NCBI RefSeq assembly: GCF_947489255.1
Contig: NZ_CANLCY010000001.1
Coordinates: 496,001-560,000, forward strand
Length of the DNA stretch: 64,000 nt
Direction of reading: 5' to 3'
Source of the DNA: an uncultured Microbacterium sp.
GTDB lineage: Bacteria; Actinomycetota; Actinomycetes; Actinomycetales; Microbacteriaceae
The notes under the pieces are model-generated. The model was not told the DNA's origin, ran no database searches, and worked only from the letters and a program-made list of their open reading frames with translations. A program made the position numbers and the translations under genes. Positions 34,894-44,003 of this stretch are shown here, one piece after another (within the stretch, counting starts at the first letter, position 1; each line of letters begins with the position of its first letter).

Positions 34894-37800
34894 GTGCTCG
34901 AATCAACCACTTTCGATCAGATCCGTATCGGTCTGGCCACCGCCGACGACATCCGTCGTTGGTCCTTCGGTGAGGTCAAGAAGCCCGAGACGATCAACTA
35001 CCGCACGCTGAAGCCCGAGAAGGACGGCCTCTTCGGCGAGCAGATCTTCGGACCCTCCCGCGACTGGGAGTGCGCCTGCGGCAAGTACAAGCGCGTGCGC
35101 TTCAAGGGCATCGTCTGCGAGCGCTGCGGCGTCGAGGTCACCAAGTCCTCGGTCCGTCGCGAGCGCATGGGCCACATCGAGCTCGCCGCGCCCGTCACGC
35201 ACATCTGGTACTTCAAGGGCGTGCCCTCGCGCCTGGGCTACCTGCTCGACATGGCGCCGAAGGACCTCGAGAAGGTCATCTACTTCGCCGCCTACATGGT
35301 CATCTCGGTCGATGAGGATGCTCGTCACCGCGACCTGGCCACGCAGGAGAACAACATCCGTCTCGAGCTGAAGACGCTCGGCGACCGCCGCGATGCCCGC
35401 ATCGCCGCCCGCCTGGCCAAGCTCGAGGAGGAGCTCGCCGCCCTCGAGGCGGAGGGCGCCAAGGCCGACCAGAAGAAGAAGGTCAAGGACGCCGCCGAGA
35501 AGGACATGACGGCGGCCCGCAAGAACGCCGACGAGCAGATCGCCAAGCTCGAGCGCGTGTGGGAGGACTTCCGCACCCTCGAGGTGGGCGCCCTGAAGCC
35601 CGAGGACGACGTGTTCCACGAGCTCCAGGACCGCTTCGGTCAGTACTTCGAGGCCCACATGGGTGCGGAGTCGATCAAGCGCCGCCTCGAGACCTTCGAC
35701 CTGCAGGCCGAGGCCGACAGCCTCCACCTGCAGATCTCTGAGGGCAAGGGTCAGCGCAAGATCCGCGCGATCAAGCGCCTGAAGGTCGTCAACTCGTTCC
35801 TGCAGACCGGCATGTCGCCGGCCTCGATGGTGCTCGACGTCGTTCCGGTCATCCCGCCGGAGCTGCGTCCGATGGTCCAGCTCGACGGTGGCCGCTTCGC
35901 CACCAGCGACCTGAACGACCTCTACCGTCGCGTGATCAACCGCAACAACCGCCTCCGTCGCCTGATCGACCTCGGTGCCCCCGAGATCATCGTCAACAAC
36001 GAGAAGCGCATGCTGCAGGAGGCCGTCGACGCGCTGTTCGACAACGGCCGCCGTGGTCGCCCCGTCACCGGTACCGGCAACCGTGCCCTGAAGTCCCTGA
36101 GCGACATGCTCAAGGGAAAGCAGGGTCGCTTCCGCCAGAACCTGCTCGGAAAGCGCGTGGACTACTCGGGTCGTTCGGTCATCATCGTCGGACCCCAGCT
36201 CAAGCTCCACCAGTGCGGTCTGCCCAAGCAGATGGCTCTCGAGCTGTTCAAGCCCTTCGTGATCAAGCGCCTGATCGACCTCGGTCACTCGCAGAACATC
36301 AAGGCCGCGAAGCGCGCCGTCGAGCGCTACCGTCCCGAGGTCTGGGACGTGCTCGAGGAGATCATCCGCGAGCGTCCCGTGCTGCTGAACCGTGCACCCA
36401 CCCTGCACCGTCTCGGCATCCAGGCGTTCGAGCCCCAGCTCGTCGAGGGCAAGGCGATCCAGCTGCACCCGCTCGTGTGCGCGGCGTTCAACGCCGACTT
36501 CGACGGTGACCAGATGGCCGTGCACCTGCCCCTGTCGGTCGAGGCCCAGGCCGAGGCCCGCGTGCTCATGCTCGCCTCGAACAACATCCTCAAGCCGTCG
36601 GACGGCCGTCCGGTCACCCTGCCCTCGCAGGACATGATCATCGGTCTGCACCACCTGACCACCCTCAAGGAGGGTGCGGCGGGCGAAGGCCGTGCGTTCG
36701 GTTCCGTGGGCGAGGCGATCCTGGCCAAGGACGAGGGAACCCTCGACCTGCAGGCCAAGGCGCGCATCCGCATCCCCGGCCTGACGTTCCTCGAGGGCCA
36801 GGCGCCCGAGGGCTACGACAAGCACGGTCTCGTCGACGCGTCGCTCGGCCAGGCGATCTTCAACGACACGCTCCCCAAGGGCTACCCGTTCGTGCGCGAG
36901 CAGGCCGACAAGGGCAAGCTGTCGCAGATCGTCAACAAGCTCGCCGAGGAGTACCCGAAGGTGGAGGTCGCCGCCTCCCTCGACCGCATCAAGGACGCCG
37001 GCTTCTACTGGGCCACCCGTTCGGGTGTCACGGTGGCGCTGAGCGACATCCTCACGCCCCCCAACAAGGGCGAGATCGTCGCGGGCTACGAGAAGCAGGC
37101 CGCGAAGGTCCAGGGCCAGTACGAGAAGGGTCTCACCACCGACGCCGAGCGTCGTCAGGAGCTCATCAAGATCTGGACCGAGGCCACCGACGAGGTCCAG
37201 AAGGCGATGCGGGACAACTTCCCCGCCGACAACACCATCAACCGCATGGTCTCGTCGGGCGCCCGTGGTAACTGGCTGCAGATCCGCAACATCGCGGGTA
37301 TGCGAGGCCTGGTGAACAACCCGAAGGGTGAGATCATCCCTCGCCCGATCATCTCGTCGTACCGTGAGGGTCTGTCGGTCGCCGAGTACTTCATCGCGAC
37401 GCACGGTGCCCGTAAGGGTCTGGCCGACACGGCCCTCCGTACGGCCGACTCGGGTTACCTCACGCGTCGTCTCGTCGACGTCTCGCAGGACGTCATCATC
37501 CGCGAAGAGGACTGCGGCACGTCGAAGGGCCTCGAGCTCCCGATCGCTGCGGCAGGCTCCACCGGTGAGCTGGTCAAGGACGCCAACGTCGAGAACTCGG
37601 TGTTCGCTCGCACGCTCGCCACGGCGGTCGTCGACGCACAGGGCACCGTGCTGGCCGAGGCCGGCGACGACGTGGGCGACGTGCTCATCAACAAGCTGGT
37701 CGAGGGTGGCGTGGAGTCGATCAAGGTCCGCTCCGTGCTGACCTGCGACTCGGCCGTCGGTGTCTGCGCAAAGTGCTACGGCCGTTCGCTGGCCACCGGC

Positions 37801-38769
37801 AAGATCGTCGACATCGGCGAGGCCGTCGGCATCATCGCGGCCCAGTCGATCGGTGAGCCCGGTACCCAGCTGACGATGCGTACCTTCCACACCGGTGGTT
37901 CGGCGTCGGCCGACGACATCACGCAGGGTCTTCCCCGCGTGCAGGAACTGTTCGAGGCGCGTACCCCCAAGGGTGCGTCCCCGATCGCCGAGGCCGACGG
38001 TCGCATCACGATCGACGAGACCGACAAGGCCAAGAAGGTCATCCTCACGCCCGACAACGGCGACGAGCCGGTGGTCTACCCCGTCCTGAAGCGCGCGACG
38101 CTCCTGGTCGAGGACGGCCAGCACGTCTCGGTGGGCGAGCCCCTCCAGGTCGGAACGCTCGACCCCAAGGAGGTCATGCGCGTGCAGGGTGCCCGCGAGG
38201 TGCAGAAGTACCTCGTCAACGGCGTCCAGGGCGTGTACCGCTCGCAGGGTGTGCCGATCCACGACAAGCACATCGAGGTCATCGTCCGACAGATGCTCCG
38301 CAAGGTCACCGTCGTCGACCACGGCGACACCGACCTGCTGCCCGGTGAGATGGTGGACTTCAAGCGCTACCAGACCATCAACCGCGAGACGGTCGGCGAG
38401 GGCAAGCGCCCCGCGTCGGGTCGTCCCGAGCTGATGGGTATCACCAAGGCGTCGCTGGCGACCGAGTCGTGGCTGTCGGCCGCATCGTTCCAGGAGACCA
38501 CCCGCGTCCTGACGCAGGCGGCCATGGAGGGCAAGAGCGACCCGCTCGTCGGCCTCAAGGAGAACGTCATCATCGGAAAGCTCATCCCCGCCGGAACCGG
38601 TCTTGCGAAGTACCGCAACGTCACGGTCGAGGCGACGGAGGAGGCCAAGAGCGAGCGGTACCCCAACCGCATCTTCGCCTCAGACGGCGCGTACAGCGAC
38701 GCCGACCTGAGCTACGTCGACTTCGACAGCTTCTCGACGGACGACTTCACTCCCGGTACGTACAACTGA
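34894..38769 (+). CDS. rpoC: DNA-directed RNA polymerase beta' subunit
   Basis: A 1291-residue protein. The N-terminal zinc site is seen as CACGKY and CERCGVEV; the catalytic Mg2+ loop is [12 protein letters not shown]; the second zinc site includes [13 protein letters not shown]. An actinobacterial coiled-coil insertion rich in Lys, Glu and Ala lies at residues about 150-225. GTG 34894 is the start, preceded by AGGAGA. The 56-bp gap after rpoB carries no terminator, so both are one transcript. Confidence 0.99.
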   Translation: MLESTTFDQIRIGLATADDIRRWSFGEVKKPETINYRTLKPEKDGLFGEQIFGPSRDWECACGKYKRVRFKGIVCERCGVEVTKSSVRRERMGHIELAAPVTHIWYFKGVPSRLGYLLDMAPKDLEKVIYFAAYMVISVDEDARHRDLATQENNIRLELKTLGDRRDARIAARLAKLEEELAALEAEGAKADQKKKVKDAAEKDMTAARKNADEQIAKLERVWEDFRTLEVGALKPEDDVFHELQDRFGQYFEAHMGAESIKRRLETFDLQAEADSLHLQISEGKGQRKIRAIKRLKVVNSFLQTGMSPASMVLDVVPVIPPELRPMVQLDGGRFATSDLNDLYRRVINRNNRLRRLIDLGAPEIIVNNEKRMLQEAVDALFDNGRRGRPVTGTGNRALKSLSDMLKGKQGRFRQNLLGKRVDYSGRSVIIVGPQLKLHQCGLPKQMALELFKPFVIKRLIDLGHSQNIKAAKRAVERYRPEVWDVLEEIIRERPVLLNRAPTLHRLGIQAFEPQLVEGKAIQLHPLVCAAFNADFDGDQMAVHLPLSVEAQAEARVLMLASNNILKPSDGRPVTLPSQDMIIGLHHLTTLKEGAAGEGRAFGSVGEAILAKDEGTLDLQAKARIRIPGLTFLEGQAPEGYDKHGLVDASLGQAIFNDTLPKGYPFVREQADKGKLSQIVNKLAEEYPKVEVAASLDRIKDAGFYWATRSGVTVALSDILTPPNKGEIVAGYEKQAAKVQGQYEKGLTTDAERRQELIKIWTEATDEVQKAMRDNFPADNTINRMVSSGARGNWLQIRNIAGMRGLVNNPKGEIIPRPIISSYREGLSVAEYFIATHGARKGLADTALRTADSGYLTRRLVDVSQDVIIREEDCGTSKGLELPIAAAGSTGELVKDANVENSVFARTLATAVVDAQGTVLAEAGDDVGDVLINKLVEGGVESIKVRSVLTCDSAVGVCAKCYGRSLATGKIVDIGEAVGIIAAQSIGEPGTQLTMRTFHTGGSASADDITQGLPRVQELFEARTPKGASPIAEADGRITIDETDKAKKVILTPDNGDEPVVYPVLKRATLLVEDGQHVSVGEPLQVGTLDPKEVMRVQGAREVQKYLVNGVQGVYRSQGVPIHDKHIEVIVRQMLRKVTVVDHGDTDLLPGEMVDFKRYQTINRETVGEGKRPASGRPELMGITKASLATESWLSAASFQETTRVLTQAAMEGKSDPLVGLKENVIIGKLIPAGTGLAKYRNVTVEATEEAKSERYPNRIFASDGAYSDADLSYVDFDSFSTDDFTPGTYN

Positions 38770-38773
38770 TCGA

Positions 38774-38811
38774 GGCGGGAGGGGAGCGGGCCTGCTCGCC
38801 TCCCTCCCGCC
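38774..38811 (+). terminator. First hairpin after rpoC
   Basis: GGCGGGAGG (38774-38782) pairs with CCTCCCGCC (38803-38811), starting 4 nt after the rpoC stop. There is no U-run. Confidence 0.5.
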
Positions 38812-38818
38812 GACCGAC

Positions 38819-38844
38819 GGATGCCACGCCTCGGCGCGGCATCC
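38819..38844 (+). terminator. Second hairpin: GGATGCC/GGCATCC pair
   Basis: GGATGCC (38819-38825) and GGCATCC (38838-38844) form a 7-bp stem. It is one more case of the recurring heptamer in inverted orientation between genes. Confidence 0.4.
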
Positions 38845-38853
38845 TGATCCCCG

Positions 38854-38881
38854 AAGGCCCCCGGCTCGCGCCGGGGGCCTT
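38854..38881 (+). terminator. rpoBC intrinsic terminator
   Basis: AAGGCCCCCGGC (38854-38865) pairs perfectly over 12 bp with GCCGGGGGCCTT (38870-38881), with a 4-nt loop. It is the strongest of three hairpins stacked within 110 bp of the rpoC stop and the most likely terminator. Confidence 0.85.
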
Positions 38882-39026
38882 CGTCGTGCGCGGGTGGGTC
38901 TCACGCGGGCCGCGCCTCCGGCACGTCGTGTCGGCGGTGTGTCGCCCCGGTGTCGAGGACGCGATGCGGCGTGTCGAGGGAAGGGTGCGCCGGGGGTGTG
39001 CGCCTACCGTGGATGCGGAGGAACGC

Positions 39027-39626
39027 ATGGCCCGAATCGGTGGACGCAGCCTGTGGTTGGCATGGCCGGCCGGGATCTTCTGCGCCGCGGCCGTGGCGGC
39101 GCTGGGGGTCCTCGCCGCACCCGGCATCCCGACCGCGGTGAGCTTCGTCGGCGACACGCTGCGGGCGACGACCGACACGCCGACGCCCACCGCCGCCCCG
39201 CCCGCGGAACCCGCGGGCGACTGCCGCCACCTCTACTCGCAGCCCCTGTGGTCGTCGATGGTGTGGTCGCCCGACGCCCTGCTGTGGCAGCGCCGAACCG
39301 CTCCGCTGTCGACCCCCGAGGCGGTGGCGGCCGCGGGACCCACCGTCGTCGTCACGTGCCATTGGCGGGGTGTCGCCGGACGATTCGTGGAGACCACCGT
39401 GTCCACCGTGACGGCAGAGGGCGCGGCCGCCGCCCAGGCGACGCTGGCCGCCCAGGGGTTCGCGTGCGCCGATGACGGCGGAACGGCCCACTGCGAACGC
39501 ACGACCGGCGACGTCCTCGAGGTGCACGACCTGCGCGGGGATCGCTGGGTCTCCTCGACCCTCACGGGCTGGATGCCGGACGGCTATGCCGCGATCGTGG
39601 CATCCCACGCGTTCTTCGGGGAGTGA
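39027..39626 (+). CDS. Secreted/membrane-anchored uncharacterised protein (paralogue of the convergent lipoprotein)
   Basis: A 199-residue protein with one N-terminal hydrophobic segment (LAWPAGIFCAAAVAALGVLAAPG), then a Thr/Pro-rich linker and an extracellular domain with four Cys. The blocks VTCHWRG, TTVSTV, QGFACADDGGTAHCE and the ending GWMPDGYAAIVASHAFFGE line up with CIWRDP, TTISRM, QGFSCYTPDEGTRCE and APTGYTASIITSIFG of the convergent lipoprotein gene, so the two are paralogues. The function is unknown. GGAGG lies 8 nt before the ATG; TACCGT upstream would give a leader of about 15 nt. Confidence 0.7.
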   Translation: MARIGGRSLWLAWPAGIFCAAAVAALGVLAAPGIPTAVSFVGDTLRATTDTPTPTAAPPAEPAGDCRHLYSQPLWSSMVWSPDALLWQRRTAPLSTPEAVAAAGPTVVVTCHWRGVAGRFVETTVSTVTAEGAAAAQATLAAQGFACADDGGTAHCERTTGDVLEVHDLRGDRWVSSTLTGWMPDGYAAIVASHAFFGE

Positions 39627-39627
39627 A

Positions 39628-39639
39628 CGCGGCGCCGCG
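39628..39639. terminator. 12-bp perfect palindrome between convergent stops
   Basis: CGCGGCGCCGCG fills almost the whole 14-bp gap between the two convergent stops at 39626 and 39641. As it has no loop, it is at best a weak bidirectional terminator. Confidence 0.35.
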
Positions 39640-39640
39640 A

Positions 39641-40225
39641 TCAGCCGAAGATCGAGGTGATGATGCTCGCGGTGTACCCGGTGGGGGCGAGGTTGGAGTA
39701 TTGGGTGTCGACCAGGACGCCGTCGCGCCAGAAGAGGGTGCGGCCGTCGTTGACGGGGTAGGTGTCGTTGATCCAGGTCTTCTCGCAGCGGGTGCCCTCG
39801 TCGGGCGTGTAGCAGCTGAAGCCCTGGGTGGTCACGAGGTCGTTGAGCATGTCGAGGGCCGGGCCGCGGTCCATGCGCGAGATCGTCGTCATCAGGCTCG
39901 TGGTGTCGGCCGCGGGATCGCGCCAGATGCAGATGAGCGAACCGTCGGACTGCACGCCCGATGGTCCCAACGAGGGATCGTTCAGCGGCACCGTCCCGAG
40001 CTGCGAGAGGACGTCGGCGGACAGCATCGCCCGGCAGTCCGCGGGAAGGCGCACGGCGGCCGCGGTCTGCGTGATCGTGGGGATCGGGGTGGGGCTGGTC
40101 GAGACGACCGGCGCCGACTCCTGCGGCGCCGATTCGTCGGCGGACGGTGCGCACGCCGTGGTCACGAGCGCGGCCGCGCCGAGGATCGCGGCGACGAGGG
40201 CCGTGCGAGTCAATCGACCGGACAT
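39641..40225 (-). CDS. Lipoprotein, uncharacterised
   Basis: A 194-residue protein with a clear lipoprotein signal: Arg near the start, hydrophobic core LVAAILGAAALVTTAC and lipobox LVTTAC, so Cys25 or thereabouts would be lipidated. A Ser/Pro/Thr-rich stalk follows, then a domain of about 130 residues with four Cys, similar to the domain of the convergent gene. Function unknown; a surface binding or sensor role is possible. TAGGCT (40237-40232) ends 6 nt before the ATG. Confidence 0.75.
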   Translation of the reverse strand: MSGRLTRTALVAAILGAAALVTTACAPSADESAPQESAPVVSTSPTPIPTITQTAAAVRLPADCRAMLSADVLSQLGTVPLNDPSLGPSGVQSDGSLICIWRDPAADTTSLMTTISRMDRGPALDMLNDLVTTQGFSCYTPDEGTRCEKTWINDTYPVNDGRTLFWRDGVLVDTQYSNLAPTGYTASIITSIFG

Positions 40226-40231
40226 GCGATC

Positions 40232-40237
40232 AGCCTA
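40232..40237 (-). promoter_or_regulatory. -10 box TAGGCT, 6 nt before ATG
   Basis: Minus-strand box in the leaderless position in front of the lipoprotein gene. On the plus strand TTAGCCT (about 40306-40312) may serve the next gene, 30 nt before its ATG. Confidence 0.45.
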
Positions 40238-40343
40238 GGCGTCCGACCGGACTCAGGCGAGACGCACATCCACGGCACGCCTCCCGGACGACACGCGGGA
40301 CGCGGGTTAGCCTTGCGGCGCAAGCACCGCGTGAGGAGACCCC

Positions 40344-41465
40344 ATGAGCGACCACCAGCCGCACGGCGACCCCGTCGCTGAGCCCACGAACTCGTACGGC
40401 GACCCCGTCGTCGAGCCCCGTGACGACGACGCGCACGACGTGGTCGGCCGCGCGCACGAGGGCCTCGCCGACGCCGAGGCCGCACAGCGCGACGCCGTCG
40501 ACACCGACGCGGCCCAGGCCGCGTGGAACGAGCGCGAGGCGCACGAGCGCGATGCCGCCGCCGCGCTGGACGCGCGGAGCGAGCACACCGCTCCCGTCGT
40601 GCACGACGCCTCGCCGGTCGAGCCGCAGGCAGCGCCCGCGGCCGCCCGCACCTCGTCGGCCGATCTCGACGACGAGGACGCCCGCTGGGCCGCCTACGCC
40701 GCGTCGGCCGAGCCGGAGCACGACACGACGACGGCGCGCTATTCCACCACCGAGACCGAGGCGCCCCGCCGCGACGACGCGCCGACCACGGTCGCGCCGG
40801 CCGTCGCCGCGGGAACCGCGGGGGCAGCCGTGGGGGCGGCCGCCGCCACGACCCCGGCTCCCGTCGCCGACGAGCCCACGCGCGCCGCCGCGGGGCCGCA
40901 GCCCATCTTCGTGCAGGCTCCCGAGGCGCCGCGCCCGCGTGGCAACCGCGGGGCCGCCGGTGCGATCGGCCTGCTCGCCGCCGTCGTCTTCGCGGTGCTG
41001 TACCTCGCCGCGACGCTGGGCCTGGGCCTGCTGAGCGGCGCCTTCGGCGTCTCCGATCTCGGGCGTGAGGCCCTCGCGGCGCTCGCCACCGCTGGCCTGT
41101 GGGTGCCGACGGTGGCGTTCTTCCTGGGCTTCTGGTTCCTGGGCGCCCTCATCAACCGGGGTCGCTGGGGCCACTGGGTGGTGTGGGGCCTGGTCGTGGG
41201 CGTGATCGCCTGGGCGGGTCACCTGCTGGGCGTGCTGTTCGCCGCCCCGTTCTGGCGCATCACCTCGAGCGAGTCGCTCGACCTGCTCCAGAACAACGTC
41301 CTCGCACCGCTGGCGATCGTGGCCTTCGTGCTGGGTCGCGAACTCACCATCTGGTTCGGTGCCTGGGTCGCGGCGCGCGGTCGCCGCGTGACCGAGATCA
41401 ACGCCGAAGCCCAGCGCGAGTACGAGCGCACCCTCGAGGCCGGTCCTCAGCTCTCGCAGCGCTGA
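40344..41465 (+). CDS. Membrane protein with long acidic cytoplasmic N-terminus
   Basis: A 373-residue protein. The first 200 residues are low complexity, rich in Ala, Asp, Glu and Pro, with a repeated GDPV-EP motif at the start and no known domain. The C-terminal 170 residues hold four hydrophobic segments, starting GAIGLLAAVVFAVLYLAATLGLG, and end in a short charged tail. I do not recognise the family; similar proteins with a disordered tail and a four-helix bundle occur in related genera. GAGGAG lies before the ATG. A second membrane gene follows after 10 bp, so they form an operon. Confidence 0.6.
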   Translation: MSDHQPHGDPVAEPTNSYGDPVVEPRDDDAHDVVGRAHEGLADAEAAQRDAVDTDAAQAAWNEREAHERDAAAALDARSEHTAPVVHDASPVEPQAAPAAARTSSADLDDEDARWAAYAASAEPEHDTTTARYSTTETEAPRRDDAPTTVAPAVAAGTAGAAVGAAAATTPAPVADEPTRAAAGPQPIFVQAPEAPRPRGNRGAAGAIGLLAAVVFAVLYLAATLGLGLLSGAFGVSDLGREALAALATAGLWVPTVAFFLGFWFLGALINRGRWGHWVVWGLVVGVIAWAGHLLGVLFAAPFWRITSSESLDLLQNNVLAPLAIVAFVLGRELTIWFGAWVAARGRRVTEINAEAQREYERTLEAGPQLSQR

Positions 41466-41475
41466 GACGGATGCC

Positions 41476-41958
41476 ATGACGAACGAGCCGCGACCGGCGG
41501 GGGTGACCCCGCCGGTCGCGGTCGTCTTCGCCTCGGTCGCCTTCATCGCCCTCTCGATCGGCGGGCTCGGCGTGGCGAGCCTCGCGTTGGACGCCGACGT
41601 CATCCCCGTCCGCGGGCTCGGCTCGATCCCGGGCGTCATCGGTCAGGTCGCCGCCCTCGCCCTCTTCGCCGGGGTGCTGCTGTGGGGCCTGCGGGCGGAT
41701 CCGCCGGGATATCTCACCGCGGTCCCGTGCGCCGTCGCGGCCTTCGTCGGCGAAGCCGCCGGAGTGGTGGTCGGCGCGGTGATCAGCGGAGCCGACCCGG
41801 CACGCGGCCTCGCCGCCGCCGGGAGCGTCGCCCTGGGCTTCGCGGGACCCGTGATCGCGGCGGCGGGGCTCCTCGCCGGCCTTCTCGGGGTGTTCCTGTG
41901 CCGCACCCGGGCCCAGGGGCCCCGGTGGCGCTGGGAGGACGACGAGGACGCCCCCTGA
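41476..41958 (+). CDS. Small four-helix membrane protein, uncharacterised
   Basis: A 160-residue protein with four hydrophobic segments, for example PPVAVVFASVAFIALSIGGLG near the N-terminus and VIAAAGLLAGLLGVFLC near the C-terminus, and a short acidic tail (RWEDDEDAP). No domain is recognised. It begins 10 bp after the stop of the larger membrane protein gene, so it is probably co-transcribed; they may form one complex. Confidence 0.55.
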   Translation: MTNEPRPAGVTPPVAVVFASVAFIALSIGGLGVASLALDADVIPVRGLGSIPGVIGQVAALALFAGVLLWGLRADPPGYLTAVPCAVAAFVGEAAGVVVGAVISGADPARGLAAAGSVALGFAGPVIAAAGLLAGLLGVFLCRTRAQGPRWRWEDDEDAP

Positions 41959-42068
41959 GCGTCGTGAGCGACCGGCTCGGCGTCTCCGCGCGGTCGGCCG
42001 TGTCCTCCCGCGCGGCCCGCCTGGCGCGTCCGCGCCGTGGCATCCCCACGGGCCCGGGCGTGTCGCAC

Positions 42069-42074
42069 TAACGT
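42069..42074 (+). promoter_or_regulatory. -10 box TAACGT, 7 nt before GTG
   Basis: TAACGT is followed by AGGCGCC and GTG 42082. It defines the start of the next gene. Confidence 0.5.
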
Positions 42075-42081
42075 AGGCGCC

Positions 42082-42744
42082 GTGGAGCGGTCGCTCGAGA
42101 GCCAGGTCAGCCAGGCGGTGGATGCCTGGCTGCGATGGCTGCCGCGCTGGGAGCCCGCCAATCACCGCGGCCGCGTGGCCCCGTGCCGTCGGTGCTTCGG
42201 CTCGCCGATCCTCTCGGCCGCGGGGCTGGGCTCCGACGTGCCGCACGGGGTGCAGCACGGACTGTCGACGCGCGTGAAGGGAATCGTCGACCACGCCGTC
42301 GCCGACTACACCTCGCGCAACCTCCCCATGCTGCAGGCCGAGCTCGACCAGCAGGCCGAGCGCAACCGCCGTCGGTCGTACCGCCCCGCCGAGGGGCTCG
42401 AGCCGGAGTTCGACGGGATGCCGCTCGACCCCGACCCCGAACCGGGGTCGCCCTTCCTGTTCACGCTGTCGGGTCTCGCCGCGGAGGAGGACGCCGAGAT
42501 CCCGGCCCTGCCGCCCCTGTCGGATGCCGCGAAAGCGGCGCTGCGGCAGGAGGTCGGTCTGGCCGACGACTACGCGAACATGATCGGGCGGGAGGTGTGC
42601 ACGATCCTCCTCCACCATCGCCTGCGCATCCAGGCGGCCGTGGCGGAATACGTCGAACCGCAGATCGCGGCTCTGCTCGACGACCTCACCCGCTCCCTCG
42701 ACGCGCCGTTCGATCCGCGAGAGCCCGACGCCCCGGCATCCTGA
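42082..42744 (+). CDS. Uncharacterised soluble protein upstream of the kinase operon
   Basis: A 220-residue protein without membrane segments. It starts VERSLESQVSQAVDAWLRWLP and carries a CRRC pair near residues 35-38, which alone is not a full zinc site. The middle is acidic and Pro-rich; the last 70 residues look helical (IQAAVAEYVEPQIAALLDDL). I recognise no family. GTG 42082 is chosen from the leaderless -10 directly upstream. It lies 122 bp before the kinase gene on the same strand, with a separate promoter in between, so any link to that operon is only by position. Confidence 0.55.
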   Translation: MERSLESQVSQAVDAWLRWLPRWEPANHRGRVAPCRRCFGSPILSAAGLGSDVPHGVQHGLSTRVKGIVDHAVADYTSRNLPMLQAELDQQAERNRRRSYRPAEGLEPEFDGMPLDPDPEPGSPFLFTLSGLAAEEDAEIPALPPLSDAAKAALRQEVGLADDYANMIGREVCTILLHHRLRIQAAVAEYVEPQIAALLDDLTRSLDAPFDPREPDAPAS

Positions 42745-42805
42745 GCGCGCTCCGCGCTCCGGTCGACCTGTGCACAACGCGCAGGGGCGACGGAGGCTGC
42801 TTTGT

Positions 42806-42811
42806 TAGCAT
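42806..42811 (+). promoter_or_regulatory. Probable -10 of the kinase/Ig/MoxR operon
   Basis: TTAGCAT (TAGCAT at 42806-42811) lies 55 bp before the kinase ATG. A transcript starting about 42818 would have a leader of some 50 nt with GGGGGAGGGGG as a strong Shine-Dalgarno. No good -35 is visible. Confidence 0.4.
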
Positions 42812-42866
42812 CGACGGGTTGTGCGCTCGCTGAGTCGCGGGTGCGTCGTCCGGGGGAGGGGGCTCG

Positions 42867-44003
42867 ATGCCGCAGCGGCTTCCGTCGTCGCCGCCCATCC
42901 TGCCCGGGCTGGCGTACATCCGTCCCCTCGGTTCCGGGGGGTTCGCCGACGTGTTCCTCTACGGGCAGGACATGCCCCGCCGCGACGTCGCGGTGAAGGT
43001 CCTCCCGAGCGATGTGCGCGACACCGACCTGCTGCGCATGTTCAACGCCGAGGCCGACGTGCTGGCGCATCTGTCGGCGCATCCCTCGATCGTCACCGTC
43101 TACCAGGCCGGCATCTCGGCCGACGGGCGCCCCTACATCGTGATGGAGTTCTGCCCTGGCTCGCTCGCGCAGCGTTTCCGCGTCGAGCGCATGCCCGTGG
43201 CCGAGGTGCTGTCGATCGGGGTGCGCATGGCCGGTGCGCTCGAATCCGCGCATCACGCGGGGCTGATCCATCGCGACGTCAAGCCCAGTAACATCCTGGT
43301 CACCACCTTCGGCGCTCCCGTGCTGGCCGACTTCGGCATCTCGTCGTCGCTCGTGCGCCAGGGGGCCGACGAGATGCTCGCGATGAGCGTCCCATGGAGC
43401 GCCCCCGAGGTGGTCGCGGAGCAGACCGCCGGCACGGTCGCGAGCGAGGTGTGGAGTCTGGGCGCCACCGTCTACTCGCTGCTCGCGGGGCACAGTCCGT
43501 TCGAGCGGCGCGAGAAGGGCCAGAACTCGCGCGAGCAGTTGCGCCGCCGCATCGCCCGCGCCTCGTACACGGCCATCTCCCGGTCCGACGTGCCGGAGTC
43601 GGTGCAGGCCGTGCTCGCGAAGGCCATGGCACGCGACCCCGCCCAGCGCTACGCCAGTGCGCGTGCCTTCGGCGAGGCGTTGCAGGGGGTGCAGGCCGAG
43701 ATGGGCGTGCCGGCGACGCCGCTCGAGGTCCCCGCCGCCGAGTGGGCACCCGCCGCCCGTTCCATCGACTTCGCCGACGGCACCGTCCGGGGCCCCGCAC
43801 GCTCGCGCATCGAGCGCGAGATCTCGCGCAAGACGCGCGACTCCTCGGGCATCACCGGATACGCGCGCGATGAGGACACCGACATCGCAACCCCGGTCTC
43901 GAGCGCGTCCCGGGCGTTGCCCTGGGTGCTCGCCTCGGCGACGCTGGTCACCGCCGGCGCGGTGGTCGTCGCCGCGCTCTACGCCACGGGAGTGCTGCGG
44001 TGA
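42867..44003 (+). CDS. Membrane Ser/Thr protein kinase without extracellular domain
   Basis: A 378-residue Hanks-type kinase. Gly-rich loop LGSGGFADVF (about 21-30), catalytic Lys44 in VAVKVLP, Glu62, HRDVKPSN (135-142) and DFG (155-157) are all present, so it should be active. The activation segment before SAPE has Ser but no Thr, unlike PknB. After the kinase core comes a juxtamembrane part of about 80 residues with ADGTVRGP and DEDTDIATP, then one membrane helix (about 348-372) and only a few residues outside. So it has no PASTA or other sensor. The next gene overlaps by GTGA and could supply the extracellular part. GGGAGGGGG precedes the ATG. Confidence 0.92.
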   Translation: MPQRLPSSPPILPGLAYIRPLGSGGFADVFLYGQDMPRRDVAVKVLPSDVRDTDLLRMFNAEADVLAHLSAHPSIVTVYQAGISADGRPYIVMEFCPGSLAQRFRVERMPVAEVLSIGVRMAGALESAHHAGLIHRDVKPSNILVTTFGAPVLADFGISSSLVRQGADEMLAMSVPWSAPEVVAEQTAGTVASEVWSLGATVYSLLAGHSPFERREKGQNSREQLRRRIARASYTAISRSDVPESVQAVLAKAMARDPAQRYASARAFGEALQGVQAEMGVPATPLEVPAAEWAPAARSIDFADGTVRGPARSRIEREISRKTRDSSGITGYARDEDTDIATPVSSASRALPWVLASATLVTAGAVVVAALYATGVLR

